Below, in pieces: positions 21,299-28,606 of a DNA stretch of 28,903 nucleotides. Under the pieces are notes generated by a model. It ran no database searches and was not told the DNA's origin. It was given only the letters and a program-made list of their open reading frames with translations. Position numbers and translations under genes: made by a program. This stretch comes from an uncultured Clostridia bacterium (GTDB taxonomy: Bacteria; Bacillota; Clostridia; Christensenellales; Borkfalkiaceae), in the NCBI GenBank assembly GCA_947629875.1, contig CANRFK010000004.1, forward strand, positions 1 to 28,903, read 5' to 3'. Positions within the stretch are counted from its first letter, which is position 1, and each line of letters begins with the position of its first letter.

Positions 21299-22501
21299 AT
21301 GGAAGAGAACCAAGCGGCCGTTGCGGAAGAATCCGTGTTTGTTGAAGATTTTGCCGCCACGGTCGAGACGGCGGAAGAAGCTGTCCCTCCCCAGAAGAAG
21401 CGCAAACACATCAACCGCGCGAAATTGCAGGATAACATCTGGGGTTGGGTCTTCTGTATTCCGCTCATCGTGGGAACAGTATGGTTTGTATATTCCGCTC
21501 TCATAATGGCGATCATGCTTTCCTTTACCGGTTATTCGATTGGTGGTCCGGGAAGCGAAACGCTCATGGAATATTTAGGGAAATATTCAAGCCACATTTA
21601 TCAGGGCTATAAAGATTTGCCTGACGGTAGCGTCGCCTTGTATACCGATGCGTTCCACTGGTATAAGACCATCTTCACGTCATTCGGCTCTTTGGGCGGA
21701 CAGAATGCGGCAGGCGAAGCGTTTAAGATGAACGTCATGGGCGCGCACATGTTCAACACCGTGTTCTACATGATCGGCATTCCCATCGGGATGTTTCTTT
21801 CCATGTTCTTCGCGGTCTGCATGTCCCGCGATATCAAGGGCGGCAGCGTGTTCCGCGTTCTGTACTACATCCCCTGCGTTGCGAGCAGTATCTCCATCGT
21901 CTACACATTCAAGATCCTGTTCAACGAACACGGCGTAATAAATTCCCTGTTCGGCTCGGATTTGAACTGGCTATACGGAGAGCTGACGTGGAACAAGGTC
22001 GCGGGGACAAATATCCATAGTGCGTTTATGGATACAAACTATTGGTGCCAAGGCATTATTCAAAAGGCAGTCATTGTCATCATGTCCGTGTGGAAGGGGC
22101 TCGGCGGCACCATCATCTTGTATGTCGCAGGCCTGTCCGGCGTCAATGCGGCAACCAAGGAGGCCGCGCAGATCGACGGCGCGAGCGGCTGGAAGATTTT
22201 CTGGAAGGTCACAATGCCCGATCTCTATCCCGTTATCTTCTACAACATCGTCACCTCCGTCATCGGCGGCATGCAGATCTACGCGGAGCCCGTGCTATTG
22301 TTCGATGAAGTGAGCGGGCTTGGGTCGATCTCCAACACCTCGGGGTACGTCTCCCTCATCTGGAAGTACGGTCTTACCCCGCAGAAACAGGGCGGACCCA
22401 TTATTCCCTCCGCAGGTGCTGCGTACGGTATGTTCCTCGCCATCATCATCTTTGTCATGACGCTCTTCCAGTTCTGGCTTGATTCGAGGAAGAAGGATTA
22501 A
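21299..22501 (+). CDS. Sugar ABC transporter permease (MalF/UgpA type)
   Basis: 400 residues, start ATG 21299 with AAGGAGG upstream. An acidic cytoplasmic N-tail (1-48) is followed by membrane helices beginning at about 48, 155, 185, 256, 312 and 370. The EAA loop that docks the ATPase is at 288-310 (KEAAQIDGASGWKIFWKVTMP), with the expected EAA---G pattern. It pairs with the next gene to form the membrane channel for the binding protein upstream. No ATPase gene is present in the cluster. Confidence 0.93.
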   Translation: MEENQAAVAEESVFVEDFAATVETAEEAVPPQKKRKHINRAKLQDNIWGWVFCIPLIVGTVWFVYSALIMAIMLSFTGYSIGGPGSETLMEYLGKYSSHIYQGYKDLPDGSVALYTDAFHWYKTIFTSFGSLGGQNAAGEAFKMNVMGAHMFNTVFYMIGIPIGMFLSMFFAVCMSRDIKGGSVFRVLYYIPCVASSISIVYTFKILFNEHGVINSLFGSDLNWLYGELTWNKVAGTNIHSAFMDTNYWCQGIIQKAVIVIMSVWKGLGGTIILYVAGLSGVNAATKEAAQIDGASGWKIFWKVTMPDLYPVIFYNIVTSVIGGMQIYAEPVLLFDEVSGLGSISNTSGYVSLIWKYGLTPQKQGGPIIPSAGAAYGMFLAIIIFVMTLFQFWLDSRKKD

Positions 22502-22512
22502 GGAGGAAGAAT

Positions 22513-23574
22513 ATGGATAACGAAATGATCACAACGCCCGAAACGGAAGAGGCGGTCGCACCCGCACCCGTTGCAGCGCAAACGAAACAGTATTCTTCCT
22601 TCCGCCATGCGGTCGGCGCGATTTTGGCGTTCTTCGGCATCTCGTCCAAGACGCACCGCGCCAGCAAGAAGCGCGCCAAGCTCGTCGGCGATATCGTCAC
22701 ATACATCGTGCTTCTCTTCGGCACCTTCCTCATGGTGTATCCCTTCTGGTGGATGCTCGCAGGCTCCTTTGCCTACACAAAAACAGGCGCAGGGCAGTCC
22801 GCCATCAACGAACTCATCTGGTGGCCCAGCGTCAGTACGTTCGGCAGGGGGGATGTTTCTCCGTTCTACAACTATATTGAGACGTTCAAGAACGGCATGA
22901 GCGGTACCCACAACGAGACGTTTGCGCCCAATATGACCTATTGGCGCGCCGTCCTCAACAACCTCATCTACTCCATCGTGCCCGTTGTCGTGGGCGTCAT
23001 CACCTCCGCCTCCGCTGCCTTCTCCTTTGCGAAGATCCAGTGGATCGGCAGGAATGTCGTGTTCTTCTTCCTGCTCGCGGCGGTCATGGTTCCCGGCCCC
23101 GCCATCATGTCGACGCAGTTCGCCATGTACACCGACCTCAACATGGTCGATAATTGGTCGGTCATGGTCGTACCGGGGCTATTCGGCTCCATCATGACGG
23201 CATTCTTCATCAGGCAGTTCCTGTTCGGCATGCCAACCTCCATCATCGAGGCGGCGAAGATCGACGGCGCGGGATACTTCCGTATCTTCTGCGGCTTCGT
23301 TCTTCCCCTTGCAATGCCCGCCATCATGGCGCAGGGCCTACTGTCCTTCATGGGTTGCTGGAACAACTACATGGGTTCGTATATCTTCATTGCGCAAGAC
23401 AGCGAGTGGATCAACTTGCCGCACGCAATGACTGTGATGAACGGCGAATATGGGAACGACCTCGGCCCCATCATCGCTTCGTCGGTGCTGTGTATCTTGC
23501 CCGTCCTCATTCTGTTCGGGTGCTTCCAGAAGCTCATCATCGGCTCCCTGATGCTCACGGGCTCCAAGGAGTAA
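22513..23574 (+). CDS. Sugar ABC transporter permease (MalG/AraQ type)
   Basis: 353 residues, start ATG 22513 with AAGGAGGA upstream, 11 nt after the first permease. Helices begin at about 58, 150, 180, 215, 265 and 317. The EAA loop is at 245-268 (IEAAKIDGAGYFRIFCGFVLP). It ends LMLTGSKE with TAA at 23572-23574. The last eight codons plus 15 bp are then repeated in tandem downstream in the same frame, so loss of the single TAA would lengthen the protein by about 37 residues. Confidence 0.93.
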   Translation: MDNEMITTPETEEAVAPAPVAAQTKQYSSFRHAVGAILAFFGISSKTHRASKKRAKLVGDIVTYIVLLFGTFLMVYPFWWMLAGSFAYTKTGAGQSAINELIWWPSVSTFGRGDVSPFYNYIETFKNGMSGTHNETFAPNMTYWRAVLNNLIYSIVPVVVGVITSASAAFSFAKIQWIGRNVVFFFLLAAVMVPGPAIMSTQFAMYTDLNMVDNWSVMVVPGLFGSIMTAFFIRQFLFGMPTSIIEAAKIDGAGYFRIFCGFVLPLAMPAIMAQGLLSFMGCWNNYMGSYIFIAQDSEWINLPHAMTVMNGEYGNDLGPIIASSVLCILPVLILFGCFQKLIIGSLMLTGSKE

Positions 23575-23689
23575 CCTCGGCAAAGCAAAATGCTCACGGG
23601 TTCCAAGGAGCAATCCCGGCAAAGCAAAATGCTCACGGGCTCCAAGGAGCAATCCCGGCAAAGCAAAATGCTCACGGGCTCCAAATAGC
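23551..23689 (+). repeat. 39-bp tandem repeat that begins inside the permease gene and copies its 3' end
   Basis: Units begin at 23551, 23590, 23629 and 23668 (last one partial), each starting ATGCTCACGGGYTCCAA. The period of 39 is 13 codons, so frame is kept. Unit 1 carries the gene's TAA stop (GAGTAA); units 2 and 3 read GAGCAA (Gln) at that point and stay open; the partial unit ends in an in-frame TAG at 23686-23688. Units 2 and 3 differ at only one base. Confidence 0.97.
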
Positions 23690-23697
23690 AACCAAAC

Positions 23698-23729
23698 AAA
23701 AAAACGCAGCCGAGAGACTGCGTTTTTTT
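23698..23729 (+). terminator. Terminator of the ABC transporter operon
   Basis: A run plus CGCAG (23698-23709) pairs with CTGCG plus T run (23718-23729) around an 8-nt loop. Confidence 0.88.
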
Positions 23730-23787
23730 GCGCCCATTTTCTCCCGCCCTCGGAAACTTTTCTTGCCCCCTCGGAAACCAACGCGCC

Positions 23788-24004
23788 GCCCCCTCCTCGG
23801 GAGGGGGGAAGGGGGGTGGGGCTTTCCGAAAATCCGACCATACAATATGCGGAGCCTTTCTCCGAATGGGGGCAGGGGGTGGGGATCCTCATACCGAGGC
23901 GAAGCCGAGTGTATCTTATCCCCCTTCCTCGGGGTCTTCCTTTTTCCCCACGCGGTATTTTAGATATCCCCCTCCCCGCGCGCTTTGCGCGCGGGGAGGG
24001 GGAT
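23788..24004. repeat. Dispersed GC-rich repeat element, copy A
   Basis: Opens GCCCCCTCCTCGGGAGGGGG, then AAGGGGGGTGGGG, then GCGGAGCCTTTCTCCG and AATGGGGG, AGGGGGTGGGG. It ends in a perfect 18-bp stem with a TTT loop (23966-23983, 23987-24004). The same order of blocks recurs at 27596-27804. Open frames through it are by-products. No gene is seen in 23730-24135; after 24005 only the GH43 promoter is recognised. Confidence 0.8.
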
Positions 24005-24077
24005 GCAGGGGAGGGGGTAGCCCCTCCTCGTGAGAGAGCAAATTTCCCGCAAAGGTCAAAAAATTTTCCGCGAAGTC

Positions 24078-24106
24078 TTGAAATCTCGTGCAAAATGATT
24101 TATAAT
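24078..24106 (+). promoter_or_regulatory. Promoter of the lipoprotein arabinanase gene
   Basis: TTGAAA (24078-24083), 17-nt spacer, TATAAT (24101-24106); start near 24113, followed by AAGGGGG as ribosome site before ATG 24136. Confidence 0.75.
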
Positions 24107-24135
24107 GATAACAGCCATTTTATAAGGGGGTTTCT

Positions 24136-25611
24136 ATGAAACATAAAAAGGTATTTTGTTTGAGTTTGGCGGCGGTCATGGCGTTTTCCGTTGCCGCGCT
24201 TGCCGCTTGCGGAAAGAAGGACGAGGCGCCCAAGGATCCCGATACCGTCGGCTCGCTTGTCCCCACCGAAGCGTATCAACTTCCCACGTCGGACGATGCA
24301 GCATTTTTCACCGATGATGTCCGCGTGCACGATCCCTCCGTGTTTTATGATGAAAAGAGCAAGACCTATTATGCGTTCGGTTCGCACTATGCCGTTGCTT
24401 CCTCTCCCGATCTCGTCGAATGGACGCAGGAGGCAAAGGATGGCGAGGACGAAGTACTTTTCGGCGAAGGCGGCGCCAAAGCGGCTATGCCCGAGACCAT
24501 GAAGCTTGCAAGCAATCAAGACGACGCATGGGCGCCCGACGTGGAGTATTACAACGGCAAGTATTATATGTATCTCGCTTTTACGCAGCAAATGTATACC
24601 AGCAAGTCGGTCATCAGCCGCGTGGAATCCGACAACGTACTCGGCCCGTATACCAACGAGACCATTCTCTTGGAGAGCATTTCCTCGGAGGCGGAGGCTT
24701 CCGGCAACGATAAACCCAACTGTATCGACGCCGAGCTCTTCTACGATAAAGAAGGCAGACTTTGGATGGTTTACGGTTCGTTCTTCGGCGGCATTTATAT
24801 CAAAGAACTCTACAACTCCGGTTCCAAATGGGGATTGCCCAAAGAAGATGGTTTGAACGACTGGGGTAAGCGCATTTGGTTGGGCGGATATTCCGCAGGC
24901 GTCGAAGGCCCGTTCATCTTCTATAACCCGCTCACCGAATATTACTATCTCATGACGAGCGAAGACGACCTCTTCACAAAGTACAATATGCGTATCGCAC
25001 GCAGCGAAAATCCCGACGGCCCCTATGTGGATGCTACGGGAAAAGATGTTGCCGGGGAAGGAAAAGGCAACAAGGTTGCCGGCAACTACAAGTTTGCGCG
25101 TCAGAGCGGTGCCAACGGTTACTCCTCCATGGGGCACAACTCCGTCGTACAAGATCCCAAGACGGGCGAGTGGTTTGTCGTCTATCATACGCGCCGTTCC
25201 TCGAAGAGCAATCACAACATTATGGTGAGCCAACTCTACTTCAATGAGGATAAGTGGCCGGTAATGGCTCCCTCTGCGTATGTCGGCGAGTCCTTCGGCA
25301 AGGTCACACAGGAGCAGGCGGCGGGCGATTACGAGGTCATCGTCCACAGCGTAAACAACGCCGAGACGCAAGTTCCCTCCGTGGATTACACGCTGGACGC
25401 CGACGGCACCGTCAAGAAGGGGACAGAGTCCGCCGGCACGTGGACGGTCAAGCAGGACTTCTACGTGGAGATCGCCCTCGGCGAAGAGGTCTATAAGGGC
25501 GTCATCGTTCCCGTGTGGGATATCTATTCGGCGAAGTCGAGCCGCAAGGGCGTACTCGGCATCACGGCGATCAACGCAAGCGGCAACAGCCTCTGGGCGC
25601 TCGGCAAATAA
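24136..25611 (+). CDS. Secreted lipoprotein arabinan endo-1,5-alpha-L-arabinosidase (GH43)
   Basis: 491 residues. The signal KHKKVFCLSLAAVMAFSVAALAAC has a lipobox, so Cys25 anchors the enzyme outside the membrane. The GH43 five-bladed propeller spans about 58-390. Likely catalytic residues by motif are Asp66 in VHDPSV (base), Asp198 in NCIDAELF (pKa modulator) and Glu257 in VEGPFIFY (acid); the WAPD motif (132-135) is also kept. The C-terminal beta domain (about 400-491, from DYEVIVHSVNNAE) matches the small barrel of Abn2-type arabinanases. It would cut arabinan chains at the surface and feed the ABC importer upstream. Own promoter and terminator. Confidence 0.92.
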   Translation: MKHKKVFCLSLAAVMAFSVAALAACGKKDEAPKDPDTVGSLVPTEAYQLPTSDDAAFFTDDVRVHDPSVFYDEKSKTYYAFGSHYAVASSPDLVEWTQEAKDGEDEVLFGEGGAKAAMPETMKLASNQDDAWAPDVEYYNGKYYMYLAFTQQMYTSKSVISRVESDNVLGPYTNETILLESISSEAEASGNDKPNCIDAELFYDKEGRLWMVYGSFFGGIYIKELYNSGSKWGLPKEDGLNDWGKRIWLGGYSAGVEGPFIFYNPLTEYYYLMTSEDDLFTKYNMRIARSENPDGPYVDATGKDVAGEGKGNKVAGNYKFARQSGANGYSSMGHNSVVQDPKTGEWFVVYHTRRSSKSNHNIMVSQLYFNEDKWPVMAPSAYVGESFGKVTQEQAAGDYEVIVHSVNNAETQVPSVDYTLDADGTVKKGTESAGTWTVKQDFYVEIALGEEVYKGVIVPVWDIYSAKSSRKGVLGITAINASGNSLWALGK

Positions 25612-25624
25612 ATGCAGAAAGGCA

Positions 25625-25661
25625 GCAAGCCCTTTGCGCGCCGCGTAAAGGGCTTGCTTTT
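25625..25661 (+). terminator. Terminator between the two arabinanase genes
   Basis: Perfect 11-bp stem GCAAGCCCTTT/AAAGGGCTTGC (25625-25635, 25647-25657) followed by four T. It sits 14 nt after the first stop, so the second gene may rely partly on read-through; I see no clear promoter for it. Confidence 0.85.
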
Positions 25662-25678
25662 CGAAAAAGGGGGGGATT

Positions 25679-27184
25679 ATGGCATTGAAATATCCCAAAA
25701 ATCCGCATTTTAACCGTCTGCAAATGCGTTCGCCTGACTATTCCGGTTGGCAGGAGGGCTGCGCGCACGATCCCTCGCTCCTCGAGTGGGAAGGCCGCTT
25801 TTATGCCTTTTCCACGGATACGTTCGGCGCGCCGGGCGGCTATCAGATCCGCGTGAGCGACGATCTGCTCCACTGGGAGTACCACGGCACGGCGTTCAAT
25901 TTGGAGGGGGCGGCGGCTCTGTACAGGGCGCGCAAGGGGAATGCCGAGCACGGCAACTTGCAGGCGGCGTACGATTGGTGCGTCACGCCGATGAGCGAAG
26001 TGGGCTACGGCGTCTGCACGCGCACGGATGGCAACATGTCCTTCTGGGCGCCCCACTGCGTGAGGGGCACGGACGGAAAGTTTTGGCTCTACTACTGCCT
26101 GACGGGCTATTTCGGCGGCTCCAAGTCGTGTATCGGTCTCGCGAAGTCCGACCGTCCCGACGGCGGGTTTATCTCCGAGGGGCTCCTCGTCCGGTCGCCT
26201 GCCGGTTGGCGCACGCCCAACGCCATCGATCCGCAGGTGTTCTTTGCCGAGGGCAGAATGTTCCTCGTCTACGGCTCCTACGGGCTCGGCATCTACCTCA
26301 TCGAGCTCGACCCCGCCACGGGCAGGCGCAAGGATGAGATGGGCTACGCCGACTTCGCCGCGGGCAAGCGCACGTTTGCGGAGTACTACGGCACCCGCCT
26401 TGCGAGCGGCTCTCTCGAGGGCGGCGTCGTGCACTACCACGAGGGCGTCAAGGTGCTCGGGAAGAACGGCTGGACACGCAAAAACTACTACTATCTGATG
26501 TGCTCGTACGGCTCCCTGTCGTCGGCGTACAACATGCGCTGCGGCAGGAGCGAGCGCCCCGAGGGGCCCTACGTGGACGTCAACGGCAATACCCTCATCT
26601 GTTCCACCGATATCGGCACGGGCAACAAGATGCTCGGCTCCTTCCGCTGGGAGGACGACCCCGTCGATTTCTTCTGCCCCGGGCACAACGACATGTTCAC
26701 GACGTCGCGCGGCGTCAACCTCATCTCCTACCACTGCCGCACCAATTATTTTGCGGAGAAGGGTCTCACGCGCTCCAACAACTTCCACTATCTGTATTTG
26801 GGACAGTACGATTTCAACGCGGACGGTTGGCCGGTGATGAACGCCAACCGCTACGCAGGCGAGGAGATCCAAGATGTCTCGGCGGACGACCTTCTCGGCA
26901 TCACGGCGGGCAATTTCGAGGCCGTCGTGTTCACGCAGGGGGTGGGCACGGTGGAGGCAAAGCGCATCCGCCTGCACACGGACGGAACGGTGGACGGCGC
27001 GTACACGGGCAAATGGCGCATGTACGGCGCGCGGTACATCGATGTCGAGCTCGACGGCGAAACGTACCGCGGGGTGGTGATGCCCGCATGGCACGATGCC
27101 GCAGGCATGGCGGGGCTCACGGTGACGGCGATGGGCGTGCGGAGCGGCATGGCGCTCCAGATGAACAGCACCAACCGGATATAA
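25679..27184 (+). CDS. Cytoplasmic GH43 arabinanase / arabinosidase
   Basis: 501 residues, start ATG 25679 behind AAAGGGGGGG. No signal peptide is present, so it should act inside on imported oligosaccharides. GH43 motifs are Asp31 in CAHDPSLLEW (base), Asp184 in NAIDPQVFF (pKa modulator) and Glu247 in SLEGGVVHYH (acid), with spacing 184 to 247 like other arabinanases. The usual WAPD reads WAPH (123-126). A C-terminal barrel (about 400-501, from AGNFEAVVFTQGVGTVEAKR) parallels the secreted paralogue. GC content is higher than in the preceding gene, so the two are not recent duplicates. The 3' end (ATGAACAGCACCAACCGG…TAA) is repeated downstream. Confidence 0.9.
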   Translation: MALKYPKNPHFNRLQMRSPDYSGWQEGCAHDPSLLEWEGRFYAFSTDTFGAPGGYQIRVSDDLLHWEYHGTAFNLEGAAALYRARKGNAEHGNLQAAYDWCVTPMSEVGYGVCTRTDGNMSFWAPHCVRGTDGKFWLYYCLTGYFGGSKSCIGLAKSDRPDGGFISEGLLVRSPAGWRTPNAIDPQVFFAEGRMFLVYGSYGLGIYLIELDPATGRRKDEMGYADFAAGKRTFAEYYGTRLASGSLEGGVVHYHEGVKVLGKNGWTRKNYYYLMCSYGSLSSAYNMRCGRSERPEGPYVDVNGNTLICSTDIGTGNKMLGSFRWEDDPVDFFCPGHNDMFTTSRGVNLISYHCRTNYFAEKGLTRSNNFHYLYLGQYDFNADGWPVMNANRYAGEEIQDVSADDLLGITAGNFEAVVFTQGVGTVEAKRIRLHTDGTVDGAYTGKWRMYGARYIDVELDGETYRGVVMPAWHDAAGMAGLTVTAMGVRSGMALQMNSTNRI

Positions 27185-27391
27185 GAAGACGGCGACGCCG
27201 CCCGCATGAGCAGTACCAATGATTTAAGGATATGAATAGCGCCGCCCGGATGAACGGCGCCAATCGGATTTGAGGATGCACCAACGCCGCCTGCATGAAC
27301 GGTGCCGATCGAATTTGAGACTATCATAATAGCGCCACCCACATATACAGCACCGATTGGATTTAAGAAAAACAATCGTGCCGCCCGCGGC
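27161..27391 (+). repeat. Degenerate 44-48 bp tandem repeat that begins inside the GH43 gene and copies its 3' end
   Basis: Units start at 27161 (inside the gene), 27206, 27250, 27295 and 27343. Each begins ATGARCRGYRCCRATCGG or a variant, reaches a stop, and ends with GCCGCCYGC-like text. The units keep a start-to-stop mini frame: MNSTNRI (the true gene end), MSSTNDLRI, MNGANRI, MNGADRI, then a decayed IYSTDWI. No ribosome sites are seen, so expression is unlikely. Confidence 0.9.
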
Positions 27392-27408
27392 AGAGCCGCG
27401 GGCGGCAC
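27378..27408. other. Perfect 14-bp GC-rich hairpin
   Basis: GTGCCGCCCGCGGC (27378-27391), loop AGA, GCCGCGGGCGGCAC (27395-27408). It closes the tandem repeat. There is no T run, so termination efficiency is uncertain. Confidence 0.7.
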
Positions 27409-27459
27409 TCTTCCGGTGGTGCCGTGTCGTTCCGTCCCGCGCAGGGTTTTCGCGTTATT

Positions 27460-27552
27460 CTGACGGAGCGTAGCGACGGAAGAATCCCGACCAACGCAGT
27501 CCGCCCCCTAGCGCTATAAATATGTCATTTCGAGCGTAGTCGAGAAATCTCA
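27460..27552. repeat. REP-like elements: GAGCGTAG-centred imperfect palindromes
   Basis: CTGACGGAGCGTAGCGACGG followed by AAGAATCCC (27460-27488), and GTCATTTCGAGCGTAGTCGA followed by GAAATCTCA (27524-27552). Both share a GAGCGTAG core between arms. The second matches the outer parts of 3114-3166 in reverse. Such short elements recur between genes in many gut bacteria. No gene is seen in 27409-27595. Confidence 0.6.
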
Positions 27553-27595
27553 CCTTATTTTATCCCCCGCCCCCTCTCGGGAGCCTTCCTTACTT

Positions 27596-27804
27596 GCCCC
27601 CTCCACGGGAGGGGGGTAGGGGGGTGGGGTCTTCGGGAAAGGCGACCTATGATTTGTGGAGCCTTTCTCCGCAATGGGGGGGTACTGCGCCCTGCGGGCT
27701 TGTGTCACCCTTTGACCGCATAATACGTGCGGGCGATAGGGGGTGGGGCTACTACCCCTCATTCCGAGCCCCGCGCCCGCCGCGCAAACGCGACGGGCGC
27801 GGGG
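27596..27804. repeat. Dispersed GC-rich repeat element, copy B
   Basis: Opens GCCCCCTCCACGGGAGGGGG and keeps the block order of copy A (TAGGGGGGTGGGG, TGTGGAGCCTTTCTCCG, AATGGGGG, AGGGGGTGGGG). It has about 60 bp extra between the last two blocks and ends in a 16-bp stem with one mismatch (27769-27784, 27789-27804, loop CAAA). A partial opening block lies just upstream at 27564-27588. No gene is seen up to 27863. Confidence 0.78.
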
Positions 27805-27863
27805 CGAGTGAATCTTTTCCTCTTTCCTATTATATATAGGTGTACTCCCTCATAAAACAAAAT

Positions 27864-27888
27864 CGCGCCGCGGTTTCACCGCGGCGCG
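27864..27888 (-). terminator. Terminator of the small membrane protein gene
   Basis: CGCGCCGCGG/CCGCGGCGCG (27864-27873, 27879-27888), loop TTTCA. On the minus strand it is followed by ATTTTGTTTTAT, 7 bases after the stop codon. Confidence 0.85.
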
Positions 27889-27894
27889 CGTATT

Positions 27895-28140
27895 TCATTC
27901 GTCCTTGTGCTGCTCTCTCTCCTGCAAAATCTTTGCGTTCTCCTCGTCGCTCTTCATAAAGTCGGTACGCGGCGCGCGCTTGGGCTCCGCGAGGCGGATA
28001 AAGAGAAACATCAGCCCGCCGAAGAAGACCGCGCCCACAAGGCACAGAATGCACCACCATTCAAAAAAAATTGCGACGGGTACGAGCGCGGCAAGGCACA
28101 GGCAAGAGAGAACACAGCTTACGATCCGCAGAATTTTCAT
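27895..28140 (-). CDS. Small two-helix membrane protein of unknown function
   Basis: 81 residues, start ATG 28140 with GGGGGAAA just upstream. Two hydrophobic helices (about 4-26, ILRIVSCVLSCLCLAALVPVAIF, and 29-49, WCILCLVGAVFFGGLMFLFIR) are joined by a very short turn. A soluble charged C-tail (EPKRAPRTDFMKSDEENAKI) follows, probably cytoplasmic. I recognise no function; similar small two-helix proteins occur in related uncultured Clostridia. It faces the rRNA operon divergently and has a terminator but no close neighbours. Confidence 0.8.
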   Translation of the reverse strand: MKILRIVSCVLSCLCLAALVPVAIFFEWWCILCLVGAVFFGGLMFLFIRLAEPKRAPRTDFMKSDEENAKILQEREQHKDE

Positions 28141-28177
28141 TCGTTTCCCCCAAAAAACCGAGTATATTTTCTACTCC

Positions 28178-28186
28178 ATTGTATCA
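28178..28186 (-). promoter_or_regulatory. Possible extended -10 promoter of the small membrane protein gene
   Basis: On the minus strand TGA then TACAAT (28186-28178), about 38 nt before the start codon; no good -35 is seen. Confidence 0.45.
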
Positions 28187-28283
28187 TAAATATCGACAAA
28201 ACACAACATGTTGTGGCTGCGAAAATCCGACAAAATTTCTTGAAAAAACTGAAAAAATTTCCGAAAAAAGGGCGTCAAAACAG

Positions 28284-28312
28284 TTGACAACCCTAAATCA
28301 CTGTGATAAAAT
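28284..28312 (+). promoter_or_regulatory. rRNA operon promoter P1
   Basis: TTGACA (28284-28289), 17-nt spacer, TGA then TAAAAT (28307-28312). Confidence 0.85.
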
Positions 28313-28365
28313 GTACAAGCTGTCCGAGGGGAACAGGCAATGATAAAAAAAATTGCCGAAACTGC

Positions 28366-28394
28366 TTGACACGGAACCGCAACTATGATATAAT
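28366..28394 (+). promoter_or_regulatory. rRNA operon promoter P2 (full consensus)
   Basis: TTGACA (28366-28371), 17-nt spacer, TGA then TATAAT (28389-28394): perfect -35, -10 and extended -10. It lies 82 bp after P1. A GGCAAT/ATTGCC hairpin (28336-28357) lies between the two. Confidence 0.92.
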
Positions 28395-28400
28395 GGTTAA

Positions 28401-28606
28401 GTTCCCTCTGTGAAGAGGACGGCCCGAGCTGTTGTTCGGTAAACGAAGATTAAAAATCGAATAAGGAAGAAACGATTTTTTGTAACACAAAAAGCAGTTT
28501 CTGTCAATTTTTTTGAGCATCAAAGTACTCAAAACAAAGTCAGCAAAGATAACGATTTTCGTTAGAGCCGTCGGCGCGGTTTAGCCCGCGTCGGCTTTAA
28601 GCAATT
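28401..28606 (+). other. rRNA operon leader
   Basis: About 205 nt between P2 and the 16S 5' end. It holds small hairpins and, at 28566-28598, an AGCCG…CGGCT stem with an inner CGCGG/CCGCG part. This probably belongs to the processing region upstream of mature 16S; the 3' partner strand is outside the window. No clear boxA was recognised. Confidence 0.6.

Noticed and set aside
19493..21409. 638-codon minus-strand open frame
   Set aside because: Antisense to the sugar-binding lipoprotein; composition is His/Arg/Val-rich without family features.
23551..23689. CRISPR-like array
   Set aside because: Units are directly abutting with no unique spacers, and the first unit is coding sequence of the permease.
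23728..24033. Open frames through the GC-rich elements (also at 27594-27839)
   Set aside because: They cross palindromes and G-runs and lack ribosome sites; the DNA is a dispersed repeat.
24100..27094. Two minus-strand open frames of more than 500 codons
   Set aside because: Antisense shadows of the two GH43 genes, each of which has catalytic motifs, a start site and a terminator on the plus strand.
28401..28606. tRNA or small RNA gene in the rRNA leader
   Set aside because: No cloverleaf or T-loop sequence was found; hairpins there fit an ordinary leader. I saw no tRNA anywhere in the window.
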